From positions 391,141-455,140 of the forward strand of contig CAJNDS010002147.1 in NCBI GenBank assembly GCA_905221605.1: a stretch of DNA of 64,000 bases, read 5' to 3'. Below, piece after piece: positions 1 to 10,225 of this stretch (its first letter is position 1; each line of letters opens with the position of its first letter). The notes under the pieces are model-generated. The model saw nothing but the letters and a program-made list of their open reading frames with translations, searched no databases and was not told the DNA's origin. This DNA is from Symbiodinium natans (Eukaryota > Sar > Dinophyceae > Suessiales > Symbiodiniaceae). The position numbers were made by a program, and so were the translations under genes.

Positions 1-257
1 CTTGAGCCCGCTCGCTCCAGAAAGGATTTGCTGCTTGAACCGGAACCACTTCGTTTTCCACCTGAGGCGTTGGTTGTATCATTGCAACCTCCCTACCATC
101 TGTCAGCGCTTGTACCATTTGTTGTCGATCTTCACCCCCATCACCACGATTTCCTTCGGCTTCATTGGCCGTTGGCGACAGTCCAGGCTCAGAGCGACGC
201 CGCATCATGTCCATGGCGTTAAACAAACGAAAAATCTTTACCAATTCCGCAGGAAGC
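1..257 (-). CDS. N-terminal part of a retroelement-like polyprotein, runs off left edge
   Basis: On the minus strand a frame is open from the window edge to about 257, with an ATG at 214 (MDMMRRRSEPGL). It continues through an acidic, Gln-rich stretch to NPFWSERAQ at the edge. A stop lies just upstream at 269-271, and an AG acceptor (AATTAG) lies just before the upstream part. From memory, NPFW/NPFYS-type segments with low-complexity flanks are common near the N-terminus of dinoflagellate Copia-like polyproteins. That assignment is inference. Codon use looks coding, with no telomeric heptamers inside. Confidence 0.4.
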
Positions 258-401
258 CTAATTTGGGCTCATAACCTACGGGGGGCAACCGAAGGAGGAC
301 AGGGAACAAAACAGTCAACCCCAACAGAAGCCCTTGATCCCCTGGACCAACCAACACCAAACCCAGAAAGACACTTTTCCTCAGGGCGCATTGCCCAAGT
401 T

Positions 402-420
402 CTTGAGCCAAAAATTTCCG
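402..420 (-). other. Possible relic of the dinoflagellate spliced leader
   Basis: Read on the minus strand this is CCGGAAATTTTTGGCTCAAG. The dinoflagellate spliced leader ends CCATTTTGGCTCAAG, so the last 12 bases match and the initial CCG also matches. It lies about 190 bp upstream of, and on the same strand as, the ATG at 214. It may be a retroposed mRNA start or chance. Confidence 0.3.
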
Positions 421-484
421 GGTACATTGACCCCTTCAACTCCCATCACCAACTCCTTTCTACAATACCAGTTGCAGCTCCGCA

Positions 485-565
485 CCCTAAACCCTAAACC
501 CTAAACCCTAAACCCTAAACCCTAAACCCTAAACCCTAAACCCTAAACCCTAAACCCTAAACCCT
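485..565. repeat. ITR array, CCCTAAA orientation
   Basis: About eleven near-perfect CCCTAAA units end in a degenerate CCCTCA. This is an interstitial array, since unique sequence lies on both sides. Confidence 0.97.
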
Positions 566-600
566 CAGCCACCCTAAAGGCCCTCGCATTTGGGGCTCAG

Positions 601-708
601 GATCATTCCGTCACTTCACCGAAATCTGGACTAGCCACGACATCGAGGGACATGCAGGCAAGAGCCCTCGAACCCCGAAGTCGAACCACCCGTGCTTGGG
701 GGTTTTCC
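601..708 (+). CDS. Exon-like island, unknown protein
   Basis: It follows an AG acceptor (GGGGCTCAG) just after an ITR array. Two frames stay open: one reads DHSVTSPKSGLATTSRDM and onward, the other SFRHFTEIWTSHDIEGHAGK. I cannot decide which is used. No family is recognised. The donor is probably near CTTGGG. Base composition is richer in G+C and codon-like compared with the T-rich sequence that follows at 709-860. Confidence 0.35.
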
Positions 709-1331
709 GAAAATAGGGGTACCCTTTTTGGGGGTCTCTTTAAGGGGGTTGAGTTTTTGGGTACAAAAGGGGGTACCCCTATTTTGGGAAATGCCTACTT
801 AGGGGCTGGGTAGTTAACCTTTAGCCTTTTTGGGCAAAGACATACCCTTTTTGGGGGGGGGGCTCGGGCATTCAGCCCCTAGGCCTAAACCCTAAGCCCT
901 AGGCCTTGAAAGGTGGTTGCTCGAAAGTCCCTTTTGGCGGCTTAAGTCTCTACTCTATGGGTACATGGCCCGGAGTTGGCTTCCTTCCGGAAAGAGGGGA
1001 CCGAAGCAGGGCCCGGGCGCCATGTCACCTGTTTTTGGAAGCTGAAGTGCCAGGGCTTGCTCTAGAGTACCTCGAGATAAGAACTCAACCTCGATGTAGT
1101 CCCGAAACCCGAAACCCCAATCTCCAAACCCCCTCTTGAGTTTTGTTGTTGGATTTGATGGGGTTTCGTTGTGTGTGCTCTTGAGAAGTGCTCTGAGGCC
1201 CGCCCAAAGCAAATCTCATCCTCTGAACTTGGGCTCTAATATGTCCCTGACCTTTCCCCGTAAACGCTTGCGAGACGGGTGCGAAAAAAGACCTCTTGAG
1301 AACTCTTGCCAGTTTTTCTGCGCATAGCCAG

Positions 1332-1408
1332 CATCGAGGCGAGTATTGGGGGACAGGCTTGTGGCAGAACCGCTGAGTCGATTTGGCGATGTGTGATCCT
1401 GTGTGCCG
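1332..1408 (+). CDS. Exon with strong splice sites, unknown protein
   Basis: A pyrimidine run and CATAGCCAG acceptor precede the exon, and GTAAGC, a near-consensus donor, follows it. The single sensible frame reads IEASIGGQACGRTAESIWRC and on to VILCA, ending one base into a codon. No family is recognised. This is one of the better supported islands because both splice sites and the frame agree. Confidence 0.55.
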
Positions 1409-1511
1409 GTAAGCTCCCCAAACTCGCTGTGGAGATGTATACTGATGTAGAGTCAAAGGGTTTCGGGAACCCTTCGCCGTTGCCCCTAAAAAAACTCAGA
1501 TGCGTCCTTGA

Positions 1512-1605
1512 ACCCTAAACCCTAAACCCCAAAACCCCAAACCCTAAACCCTAAACCCTAAACCCTAAACCCTAAACCCTAAACCCTAAACCCTAAACCC
1601 TAAAC
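1512..1605. repeat. ITR array, CCCTAAA orientation
   Basis: About twelve units, with CCCCAAA variants at the left end and perfect units at the right end. Confidence 0.97.
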
Positions 1606-1627
1606 CTTCTCAGTATCCAGTGTCCAG

Positions 1628-1699
1628 GGGCTCCTGTTCGTCGGCCCCAATGGCAACGACGGCAGCGAGGCGTCAGCGATCAAGGCCCCACCTCGCTAA
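1628..1699 (+). CDS. Terminal-exon-like island (GLLFVGPNGNDGSEA...)
   Basis: It follows acceptor TGTCCAG and reads 23 codons, GLLFVGPNGNDGSEASAIK then APPR, to a TAA. A GC donor after ATCAAG is an alternative to using the stop. No family is recognised. The upstream neighbour is an ITR array. Confidence 0.45.
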   Translation, partial: GLLFVGPNGNDGSEASAIKAPPR

Positions 1700-1886
1700 T
1701 TAAGGTTTACCAGGGGCTCCGTGCACTTCTCATTTTGGGAGCTTTAGGGGTTTTATATCACCTACTGTGTTGTAGGTTTTTTTTTATGTATGAATGTGTT
1801 TTTACTTTTTTTTCCGGTCTAGGGCTTAGGGTTGAGGGTTTAGGGTTTAGGGCGAGGGATTCTTTGCCATGGGGCGAGCAGCGCAG

Positions 1887-1928
1887 CCCCCGAAGTGCAT
1901 GGTGTTTGGCAAACATCGGCTGGATGCC
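1887..1928 (+). CDS. Short exon-like island (PPKCMVFGKHRLDA)
   Basis: It follows acceptor CAGCGCAG and reads PPKCMVFGKHRLDA before merging into a CCCTAAA array. The donor is not clear. Function is unknown. Confidence 0.4.
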
Positions 1929-2065
1929 CTAAACCCTCAACCCTCAACCCTAAACCCCTGAACCCCTGAACCCTAAACCCCAAACCGAAACCTAAACCCT
2001 GAACCCTGAACCCTAAACCCTAAACCCGAAACCCTAAACCTCAACCCTAAACCCTAAACCTTAAA
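1929..2065. repeat. Degenerate ITR array, CCCTAAA orientation
   Basis: CCCTAAA mixed with CCCTCAA, CCCTGAA and CCGAAA variants, which suggests an older array. Confidence 0.9.
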
Positions 2066-2099
2066 GAAACTGTGACACCCTTGAGGCTGGGCTTTGCAG

Positions 2100-2179
2100 C
2101 AGCTCCTCGGATGCTGTTGACGCCCCTCGCAATGGCCGGGCGACAGACAAGGCGCTGGAAGCCTTCAATCGAAAGTCAT
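2100..2179 (+). CDS. Exon-like island ending in a telomeric-repeat donor
   Basis: Acceptor GCTTTGCAG is followed by a frame reading SSSDAVDAPRNGRATDKAL and on through EAFNRKS. The candidate donor is GTAGGGTTT, where the GT is the first base pair of the adjoining TTTAGGG array. Function is unknown. Confidence 0.5.
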
Positions 2180-2180
2180 G

Positions 2181-2271
2181 TAGGGTTTAGGGTTTAGGGT
2201 TTAGGGTTTAGGGTTCAGGGTTTAGGGTTTAGGGTTTAGGGTTTAGGGTTTAGGGTTTAGGGTTCAGGGAT
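2181..2271. repeat. ITR array, TTTAGGG orientation
   Basis: Thirteen TTTAGGG units, two of them TTCAGGG. Confidence 0.97.
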
Positions 2272-2390
2272 GGAGGCGGGGGGAAAGGAGAGAGAGGGGG
2301 TGTAGCCAACTGCCCTTGTTCTATTAGGGGGTTTGCGGCGGTTTTCGGGTTCAGGATTTAAGCCCCCCGGAATCACGTCTGACAGCTTTC

Positions 2391-2393
<3 letters not shown>

Positions 2394-2437
<44 letters not shown>

Positions 2438-2524
2438 TGAGGGAGGGAGGGAGGGAGGGAGGGAGGGAGGGAGGGAGGGAGGGAGAGCGAGAGAGAGGGA
2501 GAGGGAGAGGGAGCGAGAGAGAGG
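2394..2524. repeat. GA and GGGA microsatellites
   Basis: (GA)n from about 2394 passes into (GGGA)n from about 2441, then into mixed purine repeats. Reading frames here encode only RE/GG repeats and are not genes. Confidence 0.95.
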
Positions 2525-3007
2525 GTTTAAGGATTAGGGCAGCATGCAGGCTTGGGGATCTGAGTCGCAGGGTTTGGGGGACAGTCTTTGGGGAGGTTCA
2601 GGGCTTGGGGGTCATGGCTGCCGGACTTAGGACGCCAGAAACTTTCAGTTCCGCGCCACGCTCGTAGGTCTTGGGGTTTAGGGTTGAGGGTTTAGGGCTT
2701 GCATCTGCAAGCTTGCTGCAAAAGGGGTTTAGGGTTCAGGGAATAGCTGATGCCCTGAGTCTGGCTTACACAGAAAAGGAAGAGGGCGAGGAATTTGGAC
2801 CTTCCGCTGCGACCTTGGTCCCCTCGAAGGCCCGAAGCTTAGGATGGTCCTGAGTTCAGGGGTATAGGGTTTAGGATTTGGGGTTTCCATAGGGTTTAGG
2901 GTTTGGGGTTTAGGGTTTTGTCCAGTGGGTGCTATCATTTCAAGCACGTGTATAGTGGCTGTTCAAGCCCCCAACAACCCCGGAACAAGGCGCCCTGCTA
3001 TTTGAAG

Positions 3008-3088
3008 CCCAACTCCGCGGGCGGCTTGGACTTCTTTGCCATTGGCACTCTGCTACAGGCGATGGCGATGCTTTGGGTCAGGGGTTAG
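3008..3088 (+). CDS. Terminal-exon-like island (PNSAGGLDFFAIGTLLQ...)
   Basis: After AAG the frame reads PNSAGGLDFFAIGTLLQAMA then MLWVRG and TAG. A possible acceptor is TTTGAAG. The middle is hydrophobic and could be a membrane segment. It is followed at once by a TTTAGGG array. Confidence 0.4.
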   Translation, partial: PNSAGGLDFFAIGTLLQAMAMLWVRG

Positions 3089-3529
3089 AAGGGTTTAGGG
3101 TTTAGGGTTTAGGGTAGAGGCTTTGACTCAGGATTTGTGGAATTTGGGCGTGTGCACTGTTAGACCAGAACAGTTTTAGTAGCTAGCGCATGAAAGCCAG
3201 ACAACTAGAATCCAAGTCAACAAATAGGCAACCACAGAGGTTCGTGGCTAAGCATGCCCAAAGCATGCCCTGAGGGCTGATTTTTCTCACAATCTCGCAA
3301 ACCCTAAACCCTAAACCCTGAGCCCTGAACCTTCAACCCTGAACTCTCAACCCTGAACCCTGAACCCTGAACCCTAAGTGGAGAGGCTGCCGGCGTCTCC
3401 TTGGAAAGCGAGAGCTATCCAGGCTGTGAGCCACCCCTTTCTTTTCACGAGCTGTCCATCGCAGTCTTGATTATCGGGTTCGAAAGGGAGGGGGGTTCAA
3501 GAGCAGTGTAGGGTTTAAGGTTAGGTTTT

Positions 3530-3800
3530 TGTGTCTTGCCCAAGTAAGGTCTTATAAGATTGGGCAAGATTCTAAATGATTGGGCAAGGTCATGGGCCAG
3601 CCGATGGACCTTCCGCGATGACCTTGCCCAATGTTGTGTGACCTTGCACAGCCTTTTTGTCACCCAAACCCTAAACCCCAAACCCCAAACCCAAAACCCT
3701 AAACCCTAAACCCTAAACCCTATATAAACCCTAAACCCTAAACCCTTGCCCAGTGTATGACCTTGCCAATTGATTTTATGACCTTGCCCAATGGTTCATA
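3530..3800. repeat. Cluster of TGACCTTGCCCAA motifs in both orientations, split by ITR
   Basis: TTGGGCAAG and CTTGCCCAA recur at about 3536, 3560, 3580, 3616, 3748 and 3779, often with ATGACC or GGTCAT attached. A CCCTAAA array at 3662-3748 splits the cluster. This is an inverted-repeat or local-duplication patch and no gene is seen. Confidence 0.7.
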
Positions 3801-3896
3801 AGCATTTATATGGTGAATGGTTAACGCTGCGCAGGAAGCGGCCACTCCGCGCGCTACGAGGGGATCACGGAGTCTTGCCAAGAATCTTTAGAGGCC

Positions 3897-3955
3897 CCTA
3901 AACCCTAAACCCTAAACCCTAAACCCTAAACCCTAAACCCTAAACCCTGAACCCT
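3897..3955. repeat. ITR array, CCCTAAA orientation
   Basis: About eight near-perfect units, the last CCCTGAA. Confidence 0.96.
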
Positions 3956-4187
3956 CCTTTTTCTCATGTCCGGGGCTCTAGGACGAGGTTTGCTTCGAGG
4001 GTTGAGGCTGCTGAACTCCCGGCAGTCTTTCCCCCCCCCTCCCTCCCCCCCGTGAGGGTTCCAATCACAGAGCCGAATGAGCCTAGATCAACCTGAACAT
4101 CGACTACAGCAACTCGATTCCATGGCATGGCCTACAAGCCAACATCAGCAGCTTGGTCATTCTTTACAACTCTAAAGGGGCTCCTAT

Positions 4188-4330
4188 CCCTAAACCCTAA
4201 ACCCTAAACCCTAAACCCTAAACCCTAAACCCTAAACCCTAAACCCTAAACCCTAAACCCTAAACCCTAAACCCTAAACCCTAAACCCTAAACCCTAAAC
4301 CCTAAGCCCTAAACCCTAAACCCTAAACCC
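4188..4330. repeat. Long ITR array, CCCTAAA orientation
   Basis: About twenty perfect or near-perfect units with one CCCTAAG. It is followed by a degenerate C-rich patch to about 4930 holding a CT microsatellite (4845-4880). No gene is seen between 4331 and 4980. Confidence 0.97.
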
Positions 4331-4844
4331 AAAAACGCATCAGTAAGGTGACCCCTGATTCCGATAGATTCAACACCGATCGCTCTTTACAAAAGTAGCC
4401 GATTGCTCAGCTTGGCAGGAGCCTGAATCCATCTTGCCGAATTCTAAGCTAAGCTCCTGAGCCCCAAAACCCTATGCTCCTAAGCTCTTAAGCTCTTAAG
4501 CTCCTAAGCCCCTAAGCCCCTAAGCCCTAAACCCCTAGGCCGCCAAGCCCCTACACCCCCCATACTCGGCAAGATTGTGGTGGTTTCCGACAATAAGGGC
4601 CCTTGATATGGATCCCACATGATAGGAACCCCCTTATAAGTTTGACTCCACTCAGGTACCCCTGATCTCACAACCCCCCAGAACACCCCAAACCCCAACC
4701 ACCCCTCCCCCCCTCCGCCCCAAAAAACACAGACCCTAAACCCCACAACCCTAATTCCCCCTAAAACCCGAAGACCCTATAACCCTAAAACCAAGAAACC
4801 CTAAAACCCCAACACCCCAAAACCCTGAAACCCTCGAACCATCG

Positions 4845-4875
<31 letters not shown>

Positions 4876-5126
4876 TCTGTCTAAGACCCTAGAACCCTAA
4901 AACCCCAAAACCCCCAAACCCTAGATCCCCAAACCTCAATCCCTGGGGTCAGGCTACCTCTACAAGCCTTCGGTGATCCCGCGCAGCACCTTCAAAACGA
5001 CAGAGGCGACTTTTTCAAAGGCTGCTTTTTTCGTGGGCAGCCAGAAAAAGGGGCAGAGGGATATAGGTCTATATGGTCATTTCTTTGAAAGTATGGCCAC
5101 TTTTAGGGGTCCTTGTTATAAGGCCT

Positions 5127-5240
5127 CACCCTAAACCCTAAACCCTAAACCCCAAACCCTAAACCCTAAACCCTAAACCCTAAACCCTAAAACCCTAAAA
5201 CCCTAAACCCTAAACCCTAAACCCTAAACCCTAAACCCTC
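5127..5240. repeat. ITR array, CCCTAAA orientation
   Basis: About sixteen units, two with one extra A (CCCTAAAA). Confidence 0.97.
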
Positions 5241-5858
5241 CCCTTCTTTATGAGGGTACCCAAAAAGGGAGCTAAGTTTGAGAGCTGACCATGTACGCCT
5301 GCGTAGCTCGTGATGGGGACCTCAGGTTTAGGGTTTATGGTTTAGGGTTTAGGGTTTAGGGCTTGGGGTTTAGCAGGCCCTCCTGCTTGAAAGGTACCAG
5401 GGCCCGGTGGCTTAGGACTTGTCGGCTTCAGCATGCTTCCTGGAAGTAGCCATCATGGGGTTTAGGGTTTAGGGCTTAGGGCTAAGGGCTTAGGGTTAGG
5501 GGCTTTAGGGGCTTTAGGGGCTTTAGGGGCTTTAGGGGCTTTAAGGGGCTTTAGGGTTTCGGGTTTAGGGTTTGGAGTGGCGCCGGCTGATTTGGAGCGG
5601 AGCCTGGGTAGCTTCAGGTAACCCCGCTCTCTCTGGATGGGGTGCACATGCTGAAGAAGAGTCTGCATGGCTGCCAGGCAGCATTTGGGGTTCGCCAACA
5701 TGAAGCTCATTCAGTGTGGCCATTTTGTTACCTTAAGTTGGGACCCCAGTCCTAGAGAGTACCCCCTTTGGAGGAGTGGAAACCGCCCGAAACCCCAAAC
5801 CCTAAGCCCCGGAGAGTCGCTAAACCCTAAACCCGAAACCCTAGAGAGTCGCATAGGG

Positions 5859-6045
5859 AAACCCTAAACCCTAAACCCTAAACCCTAAACCCTAAACCCT
5901 AAACCCTAAACCCTAAACCCTAAACCCTAAACCCTAAACCCTAAACCCTAAACCCTAAACCCTAGACCCTAGACCCTAGACCCTAGACCCTAGACCCTAA
6001 ACCCTAAACCCTAAACCCTAAACCCTAAACCCTAAACCCTAACCC
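5859..6045. repeat. Long ITR array with a homogeneous CCCTAGA block
   Basis: About 26 units. Five consecutive CCCTAGA variants lie at roughly 5964-5998 inside otherwise perfect CCCTAAA, which suggests local amplification of a mutated unit. Confidence 0.97.
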
Positions 6046-6051
6046 GCCCTT

Positions 6052-6123
6052 ATGCTCCGACCCGGCCAAGGGGTGTTGTTCGAAGTGCGGGCGGGAGGTC
6101 AGCTCGCCATCTTCGAGCTCTAG
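6052..6123 (+). CDS. Terminal-exon-like island (LRPGQGVLFEVRAGGQL...)
   Basis: Between two arrays a frame reads MLRPGQGVLFEVRAGGQLAI then FEL and TAG. No clear acceptor is visible in the preceding C-strand array. A second frame is also open and Cys-rich (CSDPAKGCCSKCG). Function is unknown. Confidence 0.35.
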   Translation: MLRPGQGVLFEVRAGGQLAIFEL

Positions 6124-6135
6124 CTGCGCTGTTTG

Positions 6136-6572
6136 GGGGTTTAGGGCTTTAGGGTGGGTTTAGGGTTTAGGGTTTAGGGTTCAGGGTCTAGGGTTTAGGG
6201 TTTAGGGTTTAGGGTTTAGGACAAGGGTTGAGAAGTGTAGGGGTTAGGGGTTTAGGGGTCTAGGGGTTTGGGGGTTGAGGGGTTTGGGGGTTTAGGGGTC
6301 TAGGGATTTGCGGGTTTAGGGGTTGGGGGTTTGAGGTTTGGGGGTTTAGGGGTTTAGGGATTTGGCAATGTGGAGTTTAGGGTTCAGGGTTTAGGTTTTA
6401 GGGTTAGTGTTAGGGATTGGTAATTTAGGGTTTAGGGTTGGGGTTTAAGGTTTAGGGTTTAGGGTTTAGGGTTTAGGGTTTAGGGTTTAGGGTTTAGGGT
6501 TTAGGGTCTAGGGTTTAGGGTTTAGGCTTTTTGGTTTAGGGTTCAGGGTTCAGGGTTTAGGGTTTAGGGTTG
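6136..6572. repeat. Long degenerate ITR block, TTTAGGG orientation
   Basis: About 430 bp of TTTAGGG with many TTTAGGGG, TTGGGGG and TCTAGGG variants. No coding signal. Confidence 0.95.
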
Positions 6573-6998
6573 GGATCCTTGGGTACCTCCCAAACCCTAG
6601 CACTCCAAGGTTAGGCGTTAGAGCATGCGGCCATTCCGAGAGACTCCAATATCCCTCAATTCGTAATGTTTTCCTTAAGTTTGCATCGGGGCCGGTGGTA
6701 TGATCTAGCGGATTATTCCTTACTTACGGGGTGTTGGCAGATATTGGCGTCTCTTGCTTCAGGCAGTCGTGCACCGGTGGTGCTGCACCTTGAGACCATT
6801 GAGTGATAGGGTCAGTAGGGTTTCCGGGGTTAAGGGTTTGAGGTTTAGGCTTTCGTGTGCTTTTTCGGTAGGATTGAGGGGCTCCCCTAAACCCTAAACC
6901 CTAAACCCCAAATGCCAAACCCCAAGCCCTAAACTTTAAACCCTGAACCCTAAACCCAAAGCAAGACACAAAAGGACTTCACCCAGCTCCTCTTGCAG

Positions 6999-7060
6999 CT
7001 CACTACGAGCCTGACGTTGCTGGCGCTTGCGACGGCCGCCGGGCAGATCAGCTTTGGGGG
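6999..7060 (+). CDS. Hydrophobic exon (LTTSLTLLALATAAGQISFG)
   Basis: Acceptor CAGCTCCTCTTGCAG is strong. The frame reads LTTSLTLLALATAAGQISFG, which would make one membrane helix. The donor is unresolved in the G-run that follows. It may belong to the same gene as the exon at 7466. Confidence 0.5.
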
Positions 7061-7465
7061 GTCGGGGGGGAGGTGGGCTAAAGGATCCTGAAAAGGATGT
7101 TTTTGGTCCATATACCTTCTACGCATTGACAGCGTAAGGTACAGGATCCCAGTTTAGGGCTCATTTGGTCCACAAGGCAGCTGCGTAGGGTGTAAGGTGC
7201 ACACCACTCGCGTCTGAGGGTAGCCAGGGAAGGGCCTTTGGGGGTTGTGTAGGGGAAACAAAAGGTCTGCACAGTTAGGGGGCCCTTGTAGCTACTCTTA
7301 GAGAGTTGGACAGATGCCGAGCCTCAGCATCAGCTCTTGCGCGGCTGATCCCACTTCCACGGTGACCTCACATAAACGGACCCCCCCCCCCTCCCTTCCT
7401 CCTTCGTCCTTCCTCCCCGTCTCCCCCCTTCCTCCCCCCACTCCCCTCCCCTACTTCAACGGCAG

Positions 7466-7653
7466 GAGACTGAGCTTTCTGTCTTGAATTTCACTAGCGC
7501 CTCTCCGCCACCCAAACTGACACTGACAATGTCAAAGAACTTCACAAGCGCTGCAGCCCCTCGCACGAATAGCATCCTCTCTAAGGTAGGCGTCAACATC
7601 ATGGCGCAGTATGTGCTCAGATACCGCGCGAAGCCCAGGTGGATCAGGGCTCG
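7466..7653 (+). CDS. Exon with excellent splice sites, unknown protein
   Basis: A 70-bp pyrimidine tract (7381-7450) leads to acceptor ACGGCAG, and a GTGAGA donor starts at 7654. The 62-codon frame starts ETELSVLNFTSASPPPKL and contains MSKNFTSAAAPRT. It ends with a basic stretch, YRAKPRWIRA. The family is not recognised. This is among the best supported exons in the left half. Confidence 0.65.
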
Positions 7654-8082
7654 GTGAGAAAGAGAGAGGCAAAGAGCGAGAGAGAGAGAGAGAGTAGTCA
7701 GGGTTTTGTGGTTGTGGAGTTCAGTGCTTAGGTTTCAGGGTATGGGGTTAGCATCCCAATCCCAGTCAGGTAAGGGGACGGCAAGAGCTTTTTGATGGTC
7801 CATTCAGGTCCGTGTCGTCATTCGAGGTACCCAAAAAAGCCATCATCTACCGAAAGTGAAGTAGTTGAGGGCCACTCCAACTCTGGACCCTAAAACCCTA
7901 CAACCCTAAATCCTAAACCCTAAAACCCTGAAACCCTAAAACCCCAAACGCCCTGAAACCCCAAAACCCTAAACCCCTGAAACCCCCCATTCCCCCCGCA
8001 ACCCCTAAACCCTAAACCCCAAACCCTAAACCCTAAACCCTAAACCCTACTTGTAAAGTACCCATGAACCTTTCAAGCTCAG

Positions 8083-8164
8083 GTCACTACTACTCTGAGG
8101 CTCTCTATGACCGTACTGCAGACTTCGACAACATCAGCCGCTTGGATTCCTTGCGCCATCCCGG
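8083..8164 (+). CDS. Exon-like island (HYYSEALYDRTADFDNISRL...)
   Basis: After acceptor AAGCTCAG the frame reads HYYSEALYDRTADFDNISRL then DSLRHPG, with a possible GC donor at GGA|GCTTGG. It is followed by a TTTAGGG array. The composition is convincingly protein-like but the family is not recognised. Confidence 0.5.
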
Positions 8165-8169
8165 AGCTT

Positions 8170-8223
8170 GGGGTTTAGGGTTTAGGGTTTAGGGTTTAGG
8201 GTTTGGGGTTTAGGGTTTAGGGC
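8170..8223. repeat. ITR array, TTTAGGG orientation
   Basis: About eight units, one GGTTTGGG. Confidence 0.96.
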
Positions 8224-8402
8224 AACCGTTCATCGCCATTGCACGAAAAGCCTGCCCTTGAGGACGCCCAAAATCCAATATCCCCTTATCACTTATCAGA
8301 TTCTTGAGCAACCTGCGAATAAAGGCAACATTTTTGGGTTCTTAAGTCTCAAGGCAGACTCTAAACCATGTAACCCCTGCACCCCCAAAGAACCCTTGCA
8401 AG

Positions 8403-8458
8403 GCTTTCTAGAGCGCCAGTCGGAGGATCAGCTGCGGCAGGCTCATAAGGGGCCAGAG
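8403..8458 (+). CDS. Coiled-coil exon (FLERQSEDQLRQAHKGPE)
   Basis: Acceptor TTGCAAG and donor GTCGGG bound a frame reading FLERQSEDQLRQAHKGPE, a charged helix. Function is unknown. Confidence 0.45.
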
Positions 8459-8683
8459 GTCGGGTCCAGTTTAGGTTAGCAGGCTGTTGGGGAACCTCAT
8501 CGGACACGACGTGCTGACATGATGTGGGTCTGTGGGGCTCGCGCGTGGGTGCTTTCGGGCTAGGAAGTGAACCAGACTCTTCCTGGGTGAACCCGAAACC
8601 CTAAACCCTAGCCCTGAGCCCTAAGCCCTAAGCCCTAAACCCTAAACCCTAAACTCCAAACCCCAAACCTTCAACCATAACAG

Positions 8684-8751
8684 GAGCTGCGGGATCGAAA
8701 CCTTCCCCAGAGTGGCACCCGCGAGCGGATGATCCTGCGCTTCCTGGAAAG
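8684..8751 (+). CDS. Exon coding a SAP-like motif
   Basis: Between acceptor ATAACAG and donor GTTTTG the frame reads ELRDRNLPQSGTRERMILRF then LE. This fits the SAP helix-extended loop-helix pattern (L..RGLP.SG.K..LI.RL), a DNA/RNA-binding motif found in chromatin and RNA-processing proteins. The match is by eye. Its full protein cannot be assembled with confidence, although the next plus-strand islands may belong to it. Confidence 0.55.
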
Positions 8752-8884
8752 GTTTTGAAGCCCTCCAAGGTTTAGGGTCTTGGGTTTGGGCTCAGTTCCA
8801 AAGCCCTACCAAAACCTCCAAATGTCCAAGACCAACGGCCAACATATCTTTCATGCGTGATTAAAGCCAGACTTCCTTTGCGTC

Positions 8885-8972
8885 TTATCCCGGGTTAGAG
8901 GTTGACTCAGATGACTCAGAATCTTTGGAAGGGTCCAACGGTGTCGGCTTCTCTGTGTCTGAGCCTCTTCGC
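8885..8972 (-). CDS. Minus-strand terminal-exon-like island
   Basis: On the minus strand, after CTGAAG, a frame reads RGSDTEKPTPLDPSKDSESS then ESTSNPG and TAA. Ser/Glu/Thr-rich C-terminal tails of this kind are common. A longer overlapping minus frame of 135 codons (8851-9258) is also open, so the true reading is uncertain. Confidence 0.3.
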
Positions 8973-9488
8973 CTTCAGACGTTGGTCCTTCAACTGTGAT
9001 CTCACCTTCCGCCCCAAACCCTAGAATCTTTTTATGCGTACGTGTGATAGTGGCGTAAGAATGAAAAACGCCCTGCGCTATCCTGTCCCTTGGATCCCTG
9101 GGATGAGTTGCTTGTGCCGTCCACCTGCCTCCTCTACTCCTAGGTCTCATGGAGTATGGGTACCGCCCAAGCTCCACTGCAAGCCTCAGCATCACGGCTT
9201 TGTGTATGTGGGGAGGGGAGGGTAGCCGGAAGGGATTGGGTGCCAACCTCAGGGGCATACTTATCGGCCTTGACCTGAACCCTACATAGTTTTTGCAGGA
9301 ACCAATATCAGGCCGAAATGTACATGAATACAGGCACCTGGACCCCTGATCCCTAAGCCTTAAACCCTCCAGTGAGATAAAGGCAAACTGGCTTGGTCGG
9401 GTGGGGCTTATCGCAGCCGTAGCTCCTGGGTCGTTGTAAACCCTGCTGTGTGACTTCGACCAGCTATGCTGGAGCGAGCAGGAAGCTG

Positions 9489-9545
9489 AACCCTAAACCC
9501 TAAACCCTAAACCCTAAACCCCAAACCCTAAACCCTAAACTCTAT
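9489..9545. repeat. ITR array, CCCTAAA orientation
   Basis: About eight units with one CCCCAAA. Confidence 0.95.
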
Positions 9546-10044
9546 AAACCCCCCCCCTAAACCCTAGAAACAAACCGCAGAACCCTAAAACGCCCTGCAA
9601 GAGTCCCCTAGGCTTCCGCAGCGAGCGGGCGGCGCTTGCTTCAGCGCCCGATGTATGAGGCTACTTGGAGGCGAGTCATCAAAGGGGGGAGGGTTAAGGT
9701 TTAGAGGTTTAGGGGTATTTTGGGGGTTTAGGGGTGTAGGGGTTTAGGGGTTTAGGGGTGTAGGGGTTTAGGGCTTTAGGGGTTGAGGGTTTTTGGAGTT
9801 TCGGGGATTAGGGTTTTTAGGGTTTAGGGTTTTTGTGGTTTTGGGGTTTAAAGGTTTCGGGCGCCGACCTCAGTCCACGGGGTTCCAGGATGCAAACAGG
9901 GGTTTGGGGTTTCGGATACCTGCCGGGGCACTTGAGAGAGCCCTGCTGCCCACTTGCACTGTTCGATTTTGTTCGCTAGGTTGTTTTCAACCACGCAGGT
10001 CCAAACCCTAAACCCTAAACCCTGTAGAGGCTCGGGTTGGCAGA

Positions 10045-10225
10045 GGATGCAGGCAGTATGACGAGGGCATTTACTTGCTGGCAGGACTGGCTGTCGGGGC
10101 ACTTCATCCCAACTCCCCAAATTTCCTACTCCTGTGAAGCCTATAAGCAGTCTGAGGAGTTGCGAAGGAGTCTTTCAGTCTTTCAGAGTTCCTATGCAGA
10201 GATGCCCGTTTCACCGACAGCTTAG
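10045..10225 (+). CDS. Terminal-exon-like island, 60 codons to TAG
   Basis: After acceptor GGCAGAG a frame reads DAGSMTRAFTCWQDWLSGHF, continues through Ser/Glu-rich helix sequence and stops at TAG (10223-10225). An alternative frame is open and hydrophobic (GIYLLAGLAVGALHPN). The lack of ITR for some 400 bp downstream would fit a 3' UTR. Confidence 0.4.

Noticed and set aside
485-565. A true chromosome end
   Set aside because: Unique, exon-like sequence lies on both sides and arrays occur in both orientations throughout.
1735-1932. Open frames rich in GFRV, GLGF or NPKP, found all over the window
   Set aside because: They are translations of TTTAGGG and CCCTAAA repeats, which lack stops in some frames; not genes.
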